A stretch of 49,051 nt of DNA from NCBI RefSeq assembly GCF_900290115.1, contig NZ_LT985750.1, positions 32,480 to 81,530 on the forward strand, read 5' to 3'. The notes beneath the pieces were generated by a model. That model saw nothing but the letters and a program-made list of their open reading frames with translations. It did no database searches and had not been told where the DNA came from. Origin of the DNA: Alistipes sp. Marseille-P5061. Lineage in GTDB: Bacteria > Bacteroidota > Bacteroidia > Bacteroidales > Rikenellaceae. A program made the translations under genes and the position numbers. Positions 24,963-33,401 of this stretch are shown piece after piece. Positions within the stretch are counted from its first letter, which is position 1. The number at the start of each line of letters is the position of its first letter.

Positions 24963-26131
24963 GGTTCCCGGCAGAGAAGGAGCGAGGCGCAGTTGCCGCC
25001 GAATCCGAACGAATTCGACAGCACGCAGCGCAGGTCGCTCCGCGTGAGACAATCCAGCGGACGGATGTCCCCCTCGGGGTCGGGCTCCGCAAAGCGCAGC
25101 GTGGGGTAGCACTCGCCGTGGTGGAGCGCCAGCACCGAGATGACCGCCTCGATGGCTCCGGCGGCGGCGAGCGTGTGTCCCGTCGTCGCCTTGGTCGACG
25201 AGACGGGGGGCAGCTCCGCGCCGAAGAGGCGCCTCAGGGCGCGGCTCTCGGCCAGGTCGTTGTTGGGCGTCCCCGTGCCGTGGGCGTTGACCCAGTCCAC
25301 CTCGCGGGGCTCGATGCCGGCCTGGCGGAGCGCGCCGCTCATGGCCAGGAAGTCGCCTTCGCCGTCGGGCGAGGAGGCGGTCTGGTGGTAGGCGTCGTTG
25401 GCGTTGGCGAACCCTGCCACGTAGCAGTAGGGGCGGTGAGCCGTCTCCCCGGCGCGCTCGAGCACCACGTAGGCGGCCCCTTCGCCCAGGTTGAGCCCCG
25501 CGCGCGAGGCGTCGAAGGGGCGGCAGGGCTGCTCGTCGAGAATCATCAGCGACTTGAAGCCGTTGAGCGTGAAGCGGCACAGGGCGTCGCATCCGCCTGC
25601 CACCACGCGGTCGGCCACGCCGTGGCGCAGCAGCCGTGCGGCCAGGCCGATGGCGTTGGCCGCCGACGAGCAGGCGGTGCTGAGCGTCGTGGTGAGTCCG
25701 TCGACGGCGCAGCGGCGGGCAATGGCCAGCGTGCTGTCGGCGCAGTCGTGGTGGGCCGCCATGCGGAGGCGTCCGCGCCGCTCGTCGCGTGCGAACTCCT
25801 CGAAGAAGCACTCCGTGAGGTCCATGCCGCCCACCGAGGTCGACGAGACGAGGGCCGTGCGGGGGCGCACCCCTCCGGCGTCGCGCAGTGCCTCTTCGGC
25901 GGCCATCATCCCCAGCAGCGTCGTGCGCGACTGGAGCTCCCCGATGCCGAGGCGTGCGGCCAACTCCTCGTTCGAGAGGGGCACCTCGCCCACGGGCAGA
26001 CAGTGGCGCGTGGCGAGGCGCACCGGCCGTGGGGCGATGCCGCTCCGGCCCGCGCGCAGCGTGGCGAGGTTTTCGGCGACGTTCAGACCTGCCGCCGAAA
26101 CGATGCCGATGCCCGTGACTGCGATGCGCAT
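24959..26131 (-). CDS. Beta-ketoacyl-ACP synthase (KS partner of CLF, ApeO-like)
   Basis: FabF-type condensing enzyme, 390 aa. The nucleophile Cys154 sits in TACSSAANA. The two His of the active site are in NAHGTGTP and TGHTLAAAGA, and the C-terminal signature is SNSFGFGGN. It performs decarboxylative Claisen condensation of malonyl-ACP with the growing chain. I chose the ATG at 26131 because MRIAVTGIGIVSAAG is the normal KS start; in-frame sequence above it belongs to the ACP region. Only 4 bp separate it from the ACP stop, and it overlaps the CLF gene by 4 bp. Confidence 0.9.
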   Translation of the reverse strand: MRIAVTGIGIVSAAGLNVAENLATLRAGRSGIAPRPVRLATRHCLPVGEVPLSNEELAARLGIGELQSRTTLLGMMAAEEALRDAGGVRPRTALVSSTSVGGMDLTECFFEEFARDERRGRLRMAAHHDCADSTLAIARRCAVDGLTTTLSTACSSAANAIGLAARLLRHGVADRVVAGGCDALCRFTLNGFKSLMILDEQPCRPFDASRAGLNLGEGAAYVVLERAGETAHRPYCYVAGFANANDAYHQTASSPDGEGDFLAMSGALRQAGIEPREVDWVNAHGTGTPNNDLAESRALRRLFGAELPPVSSTKATTGHTLAAAGAIEAVISVLALHHGECYPTLRFAEPDPEGDIRPLDCLTRSDLRCVLSNSFGFGGNCASLLLCREP

Positions 26132-26135
26132 GGCC

Positions 26136-26399
26136 CTACTGTTTGCTGTTAGCGGCGATGTATTCGGCCAGCGTGCGCACCGAGTAGAAGTGAGGCTTCG
26201 CCTCGGCGGTATTCTCCAGCCGGATGCCGTAGTTCTTTTCGAGGATGAGGATAATCTCCAGCGCGTCGATGGAGTCGAGGCCCAGTCCGTCGCCGAACAG
26301 GGGCGCATCGGCATCGATGTCGTCGGGGGTAATCTCCTCGAGGTTGAGCGCTTCGATAAGCTGCTCCTTGAGTTTCGGAATAATCTCTTCGGTCTGCAT
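26136..26399 (-). CDS. Acyl carrier protein
   Basis: 87-aa acidic four-helix carrier protein. The phosphopantetheine site is Ser43 in GLGLDSIDALEI. It carries the growing chain or the malonyl unit as a thioester for the neighbouring condensing enzymes. An in-frame ATG 51 nt upstream would add a basic segment (MKKIYWKTTKQ) atypical of ACPs, so I chose the ATG at 26399. It is followed at 4 bp by the ketosynthase gene. A 204-bp repeat-bearing spacer separates it from the upstream gene. Confidence 0.92.
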   Translation of the reverse strand: MQTEEIIPKLKEQLIEALNLEEITPDDIDADAPLFGDGLGLDSIDALEIILILEKNYGIRLENTAEAKPHFYSVRTLAEYIAANSKQ

Positions 26400-26465
26400 C
26401 TCTTCTATCTTGTTTTCTTGTTTTGTTGTCTTCCAATATATTTTTTTCAAATCATCTCCGGGCTC

Positions 26466-26565
26466 TCCGGCGTTTTTCGGGGTTTTCCGGGGTTTTCCGG
26501 GGTTTCCCGGGGTTTTCCCGGGGCTCTTCGGCCCTCTTCGGCCCTCTTCGGTTCTCTCCGGCCCG
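26466..26565. repeat. 10-bp-period tandem array in spacer
   Basis: Between the ACP (start 26399) and the long ketosynthase (stop 26604), about five copies of GGTTTTCCGG with drift are followed by three copies of CTCTTCGGCC, all in 10-bp register. No gene or promoter box was found in this 204-bp spacer. Confidence 0.8.
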
Positions 26566-26603
26566 GTGTCCTTTCTCCTCTTGCGGCCCGGCCTGCCTCT
26601 AAT

Positions 26604-28322
26604 TTACTTTCCCTCCGGCTGCTCCTCTTCGGCCTCGAGCAGCATGAGGCGGACGTCGTAGTTGCCGGCCAGGTATTCGCAGCGGCCGCAGATGACGGCG
26701 CGCGCCGCACCGCGGGCGATGAGCCGGCGGGCGTAGCGCTCGGCTACGGGGTGCTCCGCATCGGTGACGAAGAAGCTCTCCTCGCCCTGGATGTGGTGGC
26801 GGATGCAGATTTCACCCGCCGCCACGTTGGGCAGCGTGTAGACGAAGACCGCCGGCGAGCACCCCTCGGGCAGATGCTGCTCGACGATGCGCTGGTGCGC
26901 CAGGTCGGTGTCGAGCGACGAGGAGGTGTTCTCCAGCACCACGGCGATGTCGGTCGGGGCGTAGCGTTCGCCGAGCCGCTGCCCGGCGAGCAGCTCCTCG
27001 GCGGCGACGTAGGCCGCCTTGGCCAGGTCGTCCATCTTGAAGAACTTCATGTTGGGGGCCCCGAGCGCGTGGTAGCATGCGCGGACCACCTGCGCGAAGG
27101 GTTCCCCCGTATGGGGCAGCTCCCATCGGGCCGTCACGCGGCAGCTCCGCTCCCGCGGCGCGGCCTCCTGCCGCCGGGCGTCGCCGGCGAACTGCTCGAG
27201 CCCGAGCACGATGGCGGCGTTGCAGCCGCCGAATCCCGAGGCGCTCTTCAGACAGTGGCGCATGGCGAGCGTACGGCTTTCGGCCGAAACGTTCAACGGA
27301 CAGGGGGTCCCGAGCCGCTCGAACCCGGCCGTGCCGAGCAGCACGCCGCGGCGCAGCTCCTCGGCCGCAAGGATGCTCTCGACCACCCCCGAGGCCCCCA
27401 GCGTGTGGCCCAGCGCCCCCTTCAGGCTGTTGACCGGGCAGCCGCTCAGGCCGCTCAGCTCGAGGGCGCGGCTCTCCATGGCGTCGTTGTAGGCCGTGCC
27501 CGTGCCGTGGGCGTTGACGAAGCTGAGCCGCTCGCGCGGCAGGGCCGCCTCGCGCAACGCCCCCTCGATGGCGTAGTGGAGCCCGTCGCCCGTCCGCGAG
27601 GGACCCGATATGTGGTTGGCGTCGTCGGTGACGGCACCCCCTTCGAGCCACACGGCGGGCAACTTTGCCCGCGCGGGGTCCGACGTGAGGACCACGGCCG
27701 CCACGGCCTCGCCCAGCGAGAGCCCGTGCTCCGGCGTGGCGTCGTAGGGGCGGCAGGGGCCCGGACTCAGCGACTTGAAGGAGCGGAACCCCTCGGCGAC
27801 GAACTCGCTCAGCAGGTCGCCCCCCGCGACGATGACGTGGGCGCACTCCCCGTCGAGAATCATGCGGCGGGCGACGATGAGCGCCGTGACGCCCGAGATG
27901 CAGGCGTTCGAGACGACCACCGGCGGACGCGTGATGCCCAGCCTTCGGGCCACGCGGCAGGCCGAGGTGTAGAGAAAGGCCTCGTCGGGGGGCGTCGTCC
28001 GCCCCTCGAGCAGCGAGACGTTGCCCTTGGTCGTCGAGATGACGAGGGCGCACTCCTCTCCTCCGGGGTCGAGGTGCGACTCCTGGGCGGCCCGTTCGGC
28101 GCAGTGCACCAGCGCGCTCTCGAGCGGCGTGAGCCCCTCGAGGGCAAGCGCCTCGAGCAGCCCCGGGGCAAAGCTCCCAGCGGCCTCCAGCGGGCAGGGC
28201 TGCCCGACGGGGTGCAGGCCGCACCGCCCCTCGGCCAGCGCGCGGAAGCTCTCCTGCGTGTCGCTGCCCAGCGCCGTCAGCATGGCGTCGCCGCCCAGAT
28301 AGGTCGCTATTCGATGTTCCAT
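26604..28322 (-). CDS. Beta-ketoacyl synthase with C-terminal partial KS-like extension
   Basis: 572 aa from the ATG at 28322; an ATG at 28334 would add four residues (METQ). The first about 390 residues form a complete ketosynthase: nucleophile Cys in VSNACISGVTA (141 in this numbering), NAHGTGT, LGHTLGASG and a SASGFGG end. The extra about 170 residues resemble the N-terminal part of another condensing enzyme (AVVLENTSSSLDTD, PAVFVYTLPNVAAGE). That region stops before any active-site Cys, so it is probably a structural or dimer-shaping element. Separate small proteins resembling this extension exist in Bacteroidota, so a gene fusion is likely. It overlaps the thioesterase gene by 16 bp. Confidence 0.85.
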   Translation of the reverse strand: MEHRIATYLGGDAMLTALGSDTQESFRALAEGRCGLHPVGQPCPLEAAGSFAPGLLEALALEGLTPLESALVHCAERAAQESHLDPGGEECALVISTTKGNVSLLEGRTTPPDEAFLYTSACRVARRLGITRPPVVVSNACISGVTALIVARRMILDGECAHVIVAGGDLLSEFVAEGFRSFKSLSPGPCRPYDATPEHGLSLGEAVAAVVLTSDPARAKLPAVWLEGGAVTDDANHISGPSRTGDGLHYAIEGALREAALPRERLSFVNAHGTGTAYNDAMESRALELSGLSGCPVNSLKGALGHTLGASGVVESILAAEELRRGVLLGTAGFERLGTPCPLNVSAESRTLAMRHCLKSASGFGGCNAAIVLGLEQFAGDARRQEAAPRERSCRVTARWELPHTGEPFAQVVRACYHALGAPNMKFFKMDDLAKAAYVAAEELLAGQRLGERYAPTDIAVVLENTSSSLDTDLAHQRIVEQHLPEGCSPAVFVYTLPNVAAGEICIRHHIQGEESFFVTDAEHPVAERYARRLIARGAARAVICGRCEYLAGNYDVRLMLLEAEEEQPEGK

Positions 28323-28759
28323 CTGCGTTTCCATTCCTTGAAAAATTGGGGTGCCGTGAGCTCCAGCTCGCCCTCGGTGTTGACGAAGACCTGCGTTGTG
28401 GAGCCCGTGGCGACCACCTCGCCGTCCGAGGCGCGGCGGATGGTGTATTCGAAACAGATTTTGGCCGCCTCGGTCGGGATGTAGCGCGTCTCGACCTCGG
28501 CCCGCTCGGCGATGCGGAGCGGACGGCGGTAGTCGACCTGCAGCGCGACGATGGGGGCCGTGTAGCCGCTGGCGTAGATGTCCAGATAGCCCAGCCCGGG
28601 ATAGCGCTCGCCGAAGGCCTCGCGGCCGTCCTCGAAGTAGCGGACATACTCCCCGTGCCAGACGACGCTCATCGAGTCGACCTCGCTGAAGCGGACGCGG
28701 AGCGTGGTGGTGTGGCTCAGTGCGGCCCCCGCAGGGGCGGTTTCCCTCTTGCGTTTCAT
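28307..28759 (-). CDS. Hot-dog acyl-CoA/ACP thioesterase
   Basis: 150 aa of the YbgC/4-hydroxybenzoyl-CoA thioesterase type. The motif RFSEVDSMSVVWHGEYVRYFEDGREAF contains the catalytic Asp of the family (in SEVDSM) and the following helix. It could release the finished chain, edit stalled intermediates or hydrolyse a coumaroyl thioester. The ATG at 28759 overlaps the stop of the dehydratase by 4 bp. Thioesterases of this type are a constant part of aryl polyene gene sets. Confidence 0.87.
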   Translation of the reverse strand: MKRKRETAPAGAALSHTTTLRVRFSEVDSMSVVWHGEYVRYFEDGREAFGERYPGLGYLDIYASGYTAPIVALQVDYRRPLRIAERAEVETRYIPTEAAKICFEYTIRRASDGEVVATGSTTQVFVNTEGELELTAPQFFKEWKRRWNIE

Positions 28760-29412
28760 GACTGCAGGTATATTTTCAGGTTCCCTTCGGCCAGCGGTCG
28801 ACCGTCGGCCTCGGTGCGCACCTCGGCCAGCGACAGGGGTCCAATCTCCTGGACGATGCGCAGGCGGGTGCGCAGATGCGCCCCCGTGCGGGGCAGGTCG
28901 TGGAGCTCGAGGCGCGAGACCGCTCCGATGAAGCCCACCGGCACGGGGCGCCCCTCGGCCCGGCAGCACCACCCGATGCGGGCGGCGGCCGACTGGGCCA
29001 TGTGTTCGATAATGCCGCACTCGCTCATCCGCCCTCCGGCGACGAAGAGCCCCGCGGGCACCACGGTGTAGCCGGTTGTCGAGACCCCCTCGGCATCGAT
29101 GCCCTCGAAGCGGTCGACGAGCACCATGGGCGGCCGCTGGGGAATTAGCTCCAGCGGGTTGGTCTCCAGCGGGTCTTCCTGCGGGCGTACCGGTGCGGCG
29201 GGCTCCTTCGCGGCAGTGGCTCCGGCTGTCTGCTCCGGCGCTGCGGTACTCTCCACGGCCGGACACTCCCTTGTTGCAGCCCCCGTGGCGGCCTTTCCCG
29301 GCATCGGCGCGGTCCCGGTGGCCGGGCGCATATTCGTTGCAGCCTCCGCGGCTGCCTCCTTTGTTGCGACCTCCGCGGCGGCGGGCCTTACGGTTTTCTC
29401 AGATACTCCCAT
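28756..29412 (-). CDS. ApeP-like hot-dog dehydratase subunit with Ala-rich N-terminal extension
   Basis: 218 aa. The C-terminal about 130 residues are a hot-dog domain: IPQRPPMVLVDRFEGI, then SECGIIEHMAQSAAARIG, which fits the second dehydratase subunit of aryl polyene systems. The HFP-type catalytic His motif is not visible, so it may act only together with the dehydratase at 22442-22810. Residues 1-85 are low-complexity Ala/Thr/Pro/Glu sequence not expected in this family. No ATG lies close to the domain, so the extension is either translated or hides a non-ATG start. With the start at 29412 the gene overlaps the radical SAM gene by 25 bp. Confidence 0.75.
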   Translation of the reverse strand: MGVSEKTVRPAAAEVATKEAAAEAATNMRPATGTAPMPGKAATGAATRECPAVESTAAPEQTAGATAAKEPAAPVRPQEDPLETNPLELIPQRPPMVLVDRFEGIDAEGVSTTGYTVVPAGLFVAGGRMSECGIIEHMAQSAAARIGWCCRAEGRPVPVGFIGAVSRLELHDLPRTGAHLRTRLRIVQEIGPLSLAEVRTEADGRPLAEGNLKIYLQS

Positions 29413-30764
29413 AGCGGTCCCTTTCGGTTGCGTTCGATTCTCAGTTTGTCCATCAGCGCGTTGGCCTCGTCGTCAGGGAAGACCCACGCCTTGCCCGTCG
29501 CGAGCGCCTCGGCGCGCGCCTGCTCCAGGTCGAAGTCGGGGCAGAGCCAGTAGCGCGGCTCGATGAGCGTGTCGTCGGGCGAGACGACCCCCTGCTCGAC
29601 GGCCAGCCTGTGGAGCCGCGTGTGGGGGTAGATGCGCATCCCCACGTAGGGGAAGATGACGCTGTGGCGGATGTGGCGCGCACGGGCAATCCCCCGCCGC
29701 ACGCTCTGCATCGTCTCGCCCACGCCCCCCAGGATGAGGAAGTGGGCGTAGTAGACGTTGGCCGCGAGCGCCGCCTCGGAGGCGCGCAGCACGTCGTCGA
29801 AGGTGAAGCGCTTGCCGTAGGCCTCCAGCGTCGCGTCGTCGAAGGACTCCGTCCCGAACTCGATGTGGGTGAGCCCCGAGCGGCGGTAGAGCTCCAGCTC
29901 CTCGCGTCCGAGCCCCAGCGGGGTGAAGTAGGCCCCCCAGCGGATGCCCGCCTCGCGGCGGATGAGCTCCTCGGCCAGCCGCGCGTTGAAGCCCGGACAG
30001 ATGTTGAAGACCGAGTCGGTGAAGAAGAGGTAGTCGACCCCCATGCTCCGCTTCAGGCGGATGATGTCGTCGACGATTTTCGCGGCGTCGAGCGTCCGCA
30101 TCGTGCGGCCGTCGATGACCGGGTAGGAGCAGTAGACGCAGTCGTAGGGACAGCCGCGCTTGGTCTGGATGTTGAGCATGCCGCTGTACTTCCAGTAGTA
30201 GGCGACCCACTCTTGCTCGAACTCGACGTCGAGCTCGTGCAGGTAGCGGCTCCGCGGCCGGGGATAGGGCTCCCGGTCGGCTGCGCCGCCGCGCAGGAAG
30301 AGTCCGTCGATGCCGTGCGGCTCGCGCCCCTCGTCAAGCGCCTCGAGCAGCTGCGCCAGGCTCTCCTCCCCCTCGCCGGCCAGCCCGTAGTCGGCGCCGG
30401 TCGCCTCCATGAAGTGCTCGGGGAAAATCGAGAAGCCCGCCCCGCCGATGAGCAGCGGCGCCGTGCAGGCGCGGCGGACGGCCTGCGTGATTTCGAGGTA
30501 GCCCGCCAGGAAGTTCCCCTCGCGCAGCGAGTTGGCGCCGTCGACGTTGCGCAGCGAGACCCCCACCACGTCGGGCCGCTCGCGGCGGATGAGCTCCTCG
30601 AGCTGCGCGACGCTCCCCAGGTTGCAGTCGAAGAGCAGCACCTCGTAGTGGGGCATCCGCCGCCGCAGGTAGCTCTTCAGATAGGAGAGCCCCAGCGGGT
30701 AGACCGGATAGGGCTCCCGATGGCGGTTGGCCGAGACGAGCAGGATGCGGCGTTGCGGTGTCAT
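29388..30764 (-). CDS. B12-binding domain radical SAM enzyme
   Basis: 458 aa. The N-terminal about 150 residues form a Rossmann-like cobalamin-binding domain (RILLVSANRHREPYPVYPLG, PDVVGVSLRN, GGAGFSIFPE). The DxHxxG cobalt-ligand motif is replaced by DCNLG, so cobalamin would bind without a His ligand. The radical SAM core has CPYDCVYCS (Cys205, Cys209, Cys212), FFTDSVFN and IEFGTESFDD. The class performs methylations or other radical reactions at unactivated carbons. Its place between two lipid-tailoring genes suggests action on the acyl or polyene chain; the exact reaction is unknown. It overlaps the acyltransferase by 4 bp. Confidence 0.88.
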   Translation of the reverse strand: MTPQRRILLVSANRHREPYPVYPLGLSYLKSYLRRRMPHYEVLLFDCNLGSVAQLEELIRRERPDVVGVSLRNVDGANSLREGNFLAGYLEITQAVRRACTAPLLIGGAGFSIFPEHFMEATGADYGLAGEGEESLAQLLEALDEGREPHGIDGLFLRGGAADREPYPRPRSRYLHELDVEFEQEWVAYYWKYSGMLNIQTKRGCPYDCVYCSYPVIDGRTMRTLDAAKIVDDIIRLKRSMGVDYLFFTDSVFNICPGFNARLAEELIRREAGIRWGAYFTPLGLGREELELYRRSGLTHIEFGTESFDDATLEAYGKRFTFDDVLRASEAALAANVYYAHFLILGGVGETMQSVRRGIARARHIRHSVIFPYVGMRIYPHTRLHRLAVEQGVVSPDDTLIEPRYWLCPDFDLEQARAEALATGKAWVFPDDEANALMDKLRIERNRKGPLWEYLRKP

Positions 30765-31648
30765 TTCCAGAAGTCGTAAAAGTTGAACCACTGTTCGGGG
30801 TAGCGGTGCAGGATTTGTTCGAGCGATGCGGCGTAGCGGTCGAGCAGCTCGGCGCTCCCGATGCGTTCGTCCCCGCGGGCGAGCAGCTCGAAGTGGAAGC
30901 GGTAGCGGCGACCGCGCTCCCGCATGGCGTAGTAGACCACTACGGGCACCTGCAGCTTCGAGGCGAGGCGGAAGGGGCCCTCGGGGAAGCTCGCCTCGCA
31001 GCCCAGCAGCCGGTGGCGGAGCGTGTGGCGCGGCGAGAGGTAGCGGTCGCCCTGGAAGCAGACATACTCGCCGCCGTTGAGCGCCACCTTGATGCGGAGC
31101 ATCGTGTCGAGCGTCGGCCCGTTGATGGGAATCACCTTGTAGCCGCACTCCTCCGTGTTGCGTTCGACCACGCGGCGGATGCGTTCATACTCGGCGTCGT
31201 ACATCACGATGTTGATTTTGCGGCCGTACTTCCCGAAGAAGTGTGCCCCGGCCTGCCAGCAGCCGACGTGCGCCCCCAGCACGACCACGCCGCAGCCGCT
31301 CTCGAGCAGCGCGATGAAGTCGTCGTAGTTGTCGAAGAGGAAGCGGTAGCGGCCGGCTGCCCCGCCGCCGATGGCCACCTTATCGATGAGCGTCTGCCCG
31401 AAGCGGTAGTAGTGGCGGAAGAGGGCCGCCGCGGCGCGCAGGGGTCCGTATCCGAGCCTTCGGCGGCAGTAGCTCCAGACGGCGGCCGTGGCGCGCGGCG
31501 CGCAGGGGATGAAGTAGACGACCACCAGCGCCAGGAAGGCGTAGGCGGCGCGGATGCCGACGTAGCGGATGAGCAGAACGAAGAATGCGTAACCGAATCC
31601 TCCGCCCCGCGACTTTCCGTTCCATCCCGCCGGGCTTGCGCTCTCCAT
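30761..31648 (-). CDS. LpxL/HtrB-like lysophospholipid acyltransferase
   Basis: 295 aa, related to lipid A late acyltransferases. A membrane segment at about 20-48 precedes the catalytic motif LGAHVGCWQ: His127 is followed five residues later by Gln132 where the family usually has Asp or Glu. Further family elements are QGDRYLSPRHT and FPEGPFRLA. The C-terminal RYPEQWFNFYDFW is typical. It may transfer the polyene acyl chain to a lipid or glycolipid acceptor. The Gln substitution raises the question whether it is active or uses a variant dyad. It starts 4 bp after the ACP stop and overlaps the radical SAM gene by 4 bp. Confidence 0.83.
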   Translation of the reverse strand: MESASPAGWNGKSRGGGFGYAFFVLLIRYVGIRAAYAFLALVVVYFIPCAPRATAAVWSYCRRRLGYGPLRAAAALFRHYYRFGQTLIDKVAIGGGAAGRYRFLFDNYDDFIALLESGCGVVVLGAHVGCWQAGAHFFGKYGRKINIVMYDAEYERIRRVVERNTEECGYKVIPINGPTLDTMLRIKVALNGGEYVCFQGDRYLSPRHTLRHRLLGCEASFPEGPFRLASKLQVPVVVYYAMRERGRRYRFHFELLARGDERIGSAELLDRYAASLEQILHRYPEQWFNFYDFWK

Positions 31649-31652
31649 GCCG

Positions 31653-31898
31653 CTAAGCGTTGAGTTTCGAGATGATGAGGTTGTCGAAATCCTCGAACGT
31701 CCGCACGCCGACGAAGTCGGGTCCCTTGAGCGTGACGCCGAAGTTCTGCTCGACGAGGACCACAACGTCCACCAGGTCGAGGCTGTCGAGGCCCAGCACC
31801 TCCTTCAAATCCCCCTCGGGGGTGATTGCGGAGGGGTCGATTTCGAACTCTTCGGCCAGCACCTCCTTGATTTTTGCTTTGATTTCTTCGTTTGTCAT
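31653..31898 (-). CDS. Acyl carrier protein (second)
   Basis: 81 aa. Phosphopantetheine attachment site Ser39 in LGLDSLDLVDVVV. It differs clearly from the first ACP in helix II and in length, suggesting division of labour, for example one ACP for starter or elongation and another for tailoring. The start overlaps the ketosynthase stop by 4 bp. Confidence 0.92.
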   Translation of the reverse strand: MTNEEIKAKIKEVLAEEFEIDPSAITPEGDLKEVLGLDSLDLVDVVVLVEQNFGVTLKGPDFVGVRTFEDFDNLIISKLNA

Positions 31899-33124
31899 GG
31901 TTCGAATTTTTTGACGATTAACGTCGAGTTGGTCCCTCCGAAGCCGAACGAGTTGCTCAGGAAGGTCGAGAAGGGTCGGTCGACGCGGCTGGCCGGGATG
32001 TTCAGGTGGCACGAGGCCTCGTCGGGCTCCTCGAAGTTGAGGTTCGGGGCGATGAATCCCCGCTGCATCATCAGTACCGAGTAGACCACCTCGCTGGCTC
32101 CGGCCATCCACATCTCGTGGCCCGTCTGCGACTTGGTCGAGGTGACGTAGGGCTTCCGCTCGCCGAAGACCTCGTGGATGGCCAGCGCCTCGTTGAGGTC
32201 CCCCACGGGGGTCGACGTGGCGTGGGCGTTGATGTACTCGATGTCGGCGGGGGTCATTCCGGCGCAGCGGAGCGCCATGCGCAGCGAGCGGGCCGGGCCG
32301 TCGACGTTGGGCGAGGAGATGTGCTCGCCGTTGGAGGAGAATCCGTAGCCGACAATCTCGGCGAGGATTTCGGCTCCGCGGCTGCGTGCCGACTCGTAGC
32401 TCTCGACGATGAGCGTTGCGGCGCCGCCGCTCGGCACCAGACCGTCGCGGTGGCGGTCGAAGGGGCGTGAGGCGCGTGCGGGCTCCTGCTCGCGGATGGA
32501 GAAGGCGCTCAGCGCGTCGAAGTTGCCCACCGAGAAGAGGTTGACCTCCTCGGCGCCGCCGCAGACGACGCACTGCTGCAGCCCCTGGCGGATGAGCAGG
32601 TAGGCCATGCCGATGGCGTGCGAGCCGCTGGCGCAGGCCCCCGAGACGGTGAAGTTGATGCCCCGCAGGTTGAAGATGGTCGAGAGGTTCATCGTCACCG
32701 TCGAGTTCATCGACTGGAAGATGTTGCCCGAGCCGACGAGCACCGTGTTGTGCTTCTCGCGGATGACGTCGGCGCCGTGAATGACGGCCTCGGCGCTGCT
32801 GTCGTTGCCGTAGAGGATTCCGGTCTCGTGGGCGAGCAGCCAGTCGGTGTCGATGCCCGCCTGGGCGAGCGCTTCGGCGGTAGCGACGTAGGCGTAGGCC
32901 CCCTGCTCCGAGAGGCACATCCGCTGGCGGCGGTCGAGCGCCTTGCGCAGGTCGGGTTTGCGGAGGATGCCGGTGAGTGCGGAGCGGTAGCCCATCTCCT
33001 TGCGTGCGGGGTCGAGGCCGATGCCCGAGCGGCCGCAGTAGAGCGACTCGGCAACCTGCTCGCGGTTTTCACCGATGCAGGAGTAGATGCCCATGCCCGT
33101 GATGACGACTCTGTGTTGTTCCAT
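31895..33124 (-). CDS. Beta-ketoacyl-ACP synthase (FabF/FabB-like)
   Basis: 409-aa condensing enzyme. It starts MEQHRVVITGMGIYSCIG, has nucleophile Cys164 in SGACASGSHA, the two active-site His in NAHATSTPVGD and KSQTGHEMWMAG, and ends SNSFGFGGTN. It is complete and probably active as a homodimer, in the role that ApeR-type enzymes play in starting aryl polyene extension. An in-frame ATG 60 nt upstream would add a basic, unrelated segment, so I chose 33124. It overlaps the ACP gene by 4 bp. Confidence 0.9.
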   Translation of the reverse strand: MEQHRVVITGMGIYSCIGENREQVAESLYCGRSGIGLDPARKEMGYRSALTGILRKPDLRKALDRRQRMCLSEQGAYAYVATAEALAQAGIDTDWLLAHETGILYGNDSSAEAVIHGADVIREKHNTVLVGSGNIFQSMNSTVTMNLSTIFNLRGINFTVSGACASGSHAIGMAYLLIRQGLQQCVVCGGAEEVNLFSVGNFDALSAFSIREQEPARASRPFDRHRDGLVPSGGAATLIVESYESARSRGAEILAEIVGYGFSSNGEHISSPNVDGPARSLRMALRCAGMTPADIEYINAHATSTPVGDLNEALAIHEVFGERKPYVTSTKSQTGHEMWMAGASEVVYSVLMMQRGFIAPNLNFEEPDEASCHLNIPASRVDRPFSTFLSNSFGFGGTNSTLIVKKFEP

Positions 33125-33401
33125 TGCTTGCGTGTATAGCCTTGTTTGCCTGTGTACAGGTTCCTTTTTGGTTTGTTTTCTCATTCTGGTCCGGTCCGGC
33201 TCTTCGGTCTGGCACGTTCGGGGCTTCCTTGTTCGGTTCGGCCCCGGCCTGCCCGGTCTCTCCGGCCTGCCCGGTTCAGCCCCGGTTTGCCCGGCCTCTC
33301 CGGCCCGGTTCGGTCCCGGTCTTTTCCGGCCCGTCTCTTAAAAAATTGCGGCCCGGCCCCTTTTGGTCTCCGGCGGCCATTTCCGCCCTCCCCGGCGCGG
33401 G
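33125..33401. repeat. Spacer with CCGGCCTGCCCGG-type short repeats
   Basis: 277 bp between fabG-like gene and ketosynthase with no gene. Between about 33240 and 33320 the words CGGCCTGCCCGGT/CTCTCCGG recur at irregular short spacing. No TAnnTTTG box was found in the minus orientation, so read-through from upstream is likely. Confidence 0.55.
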
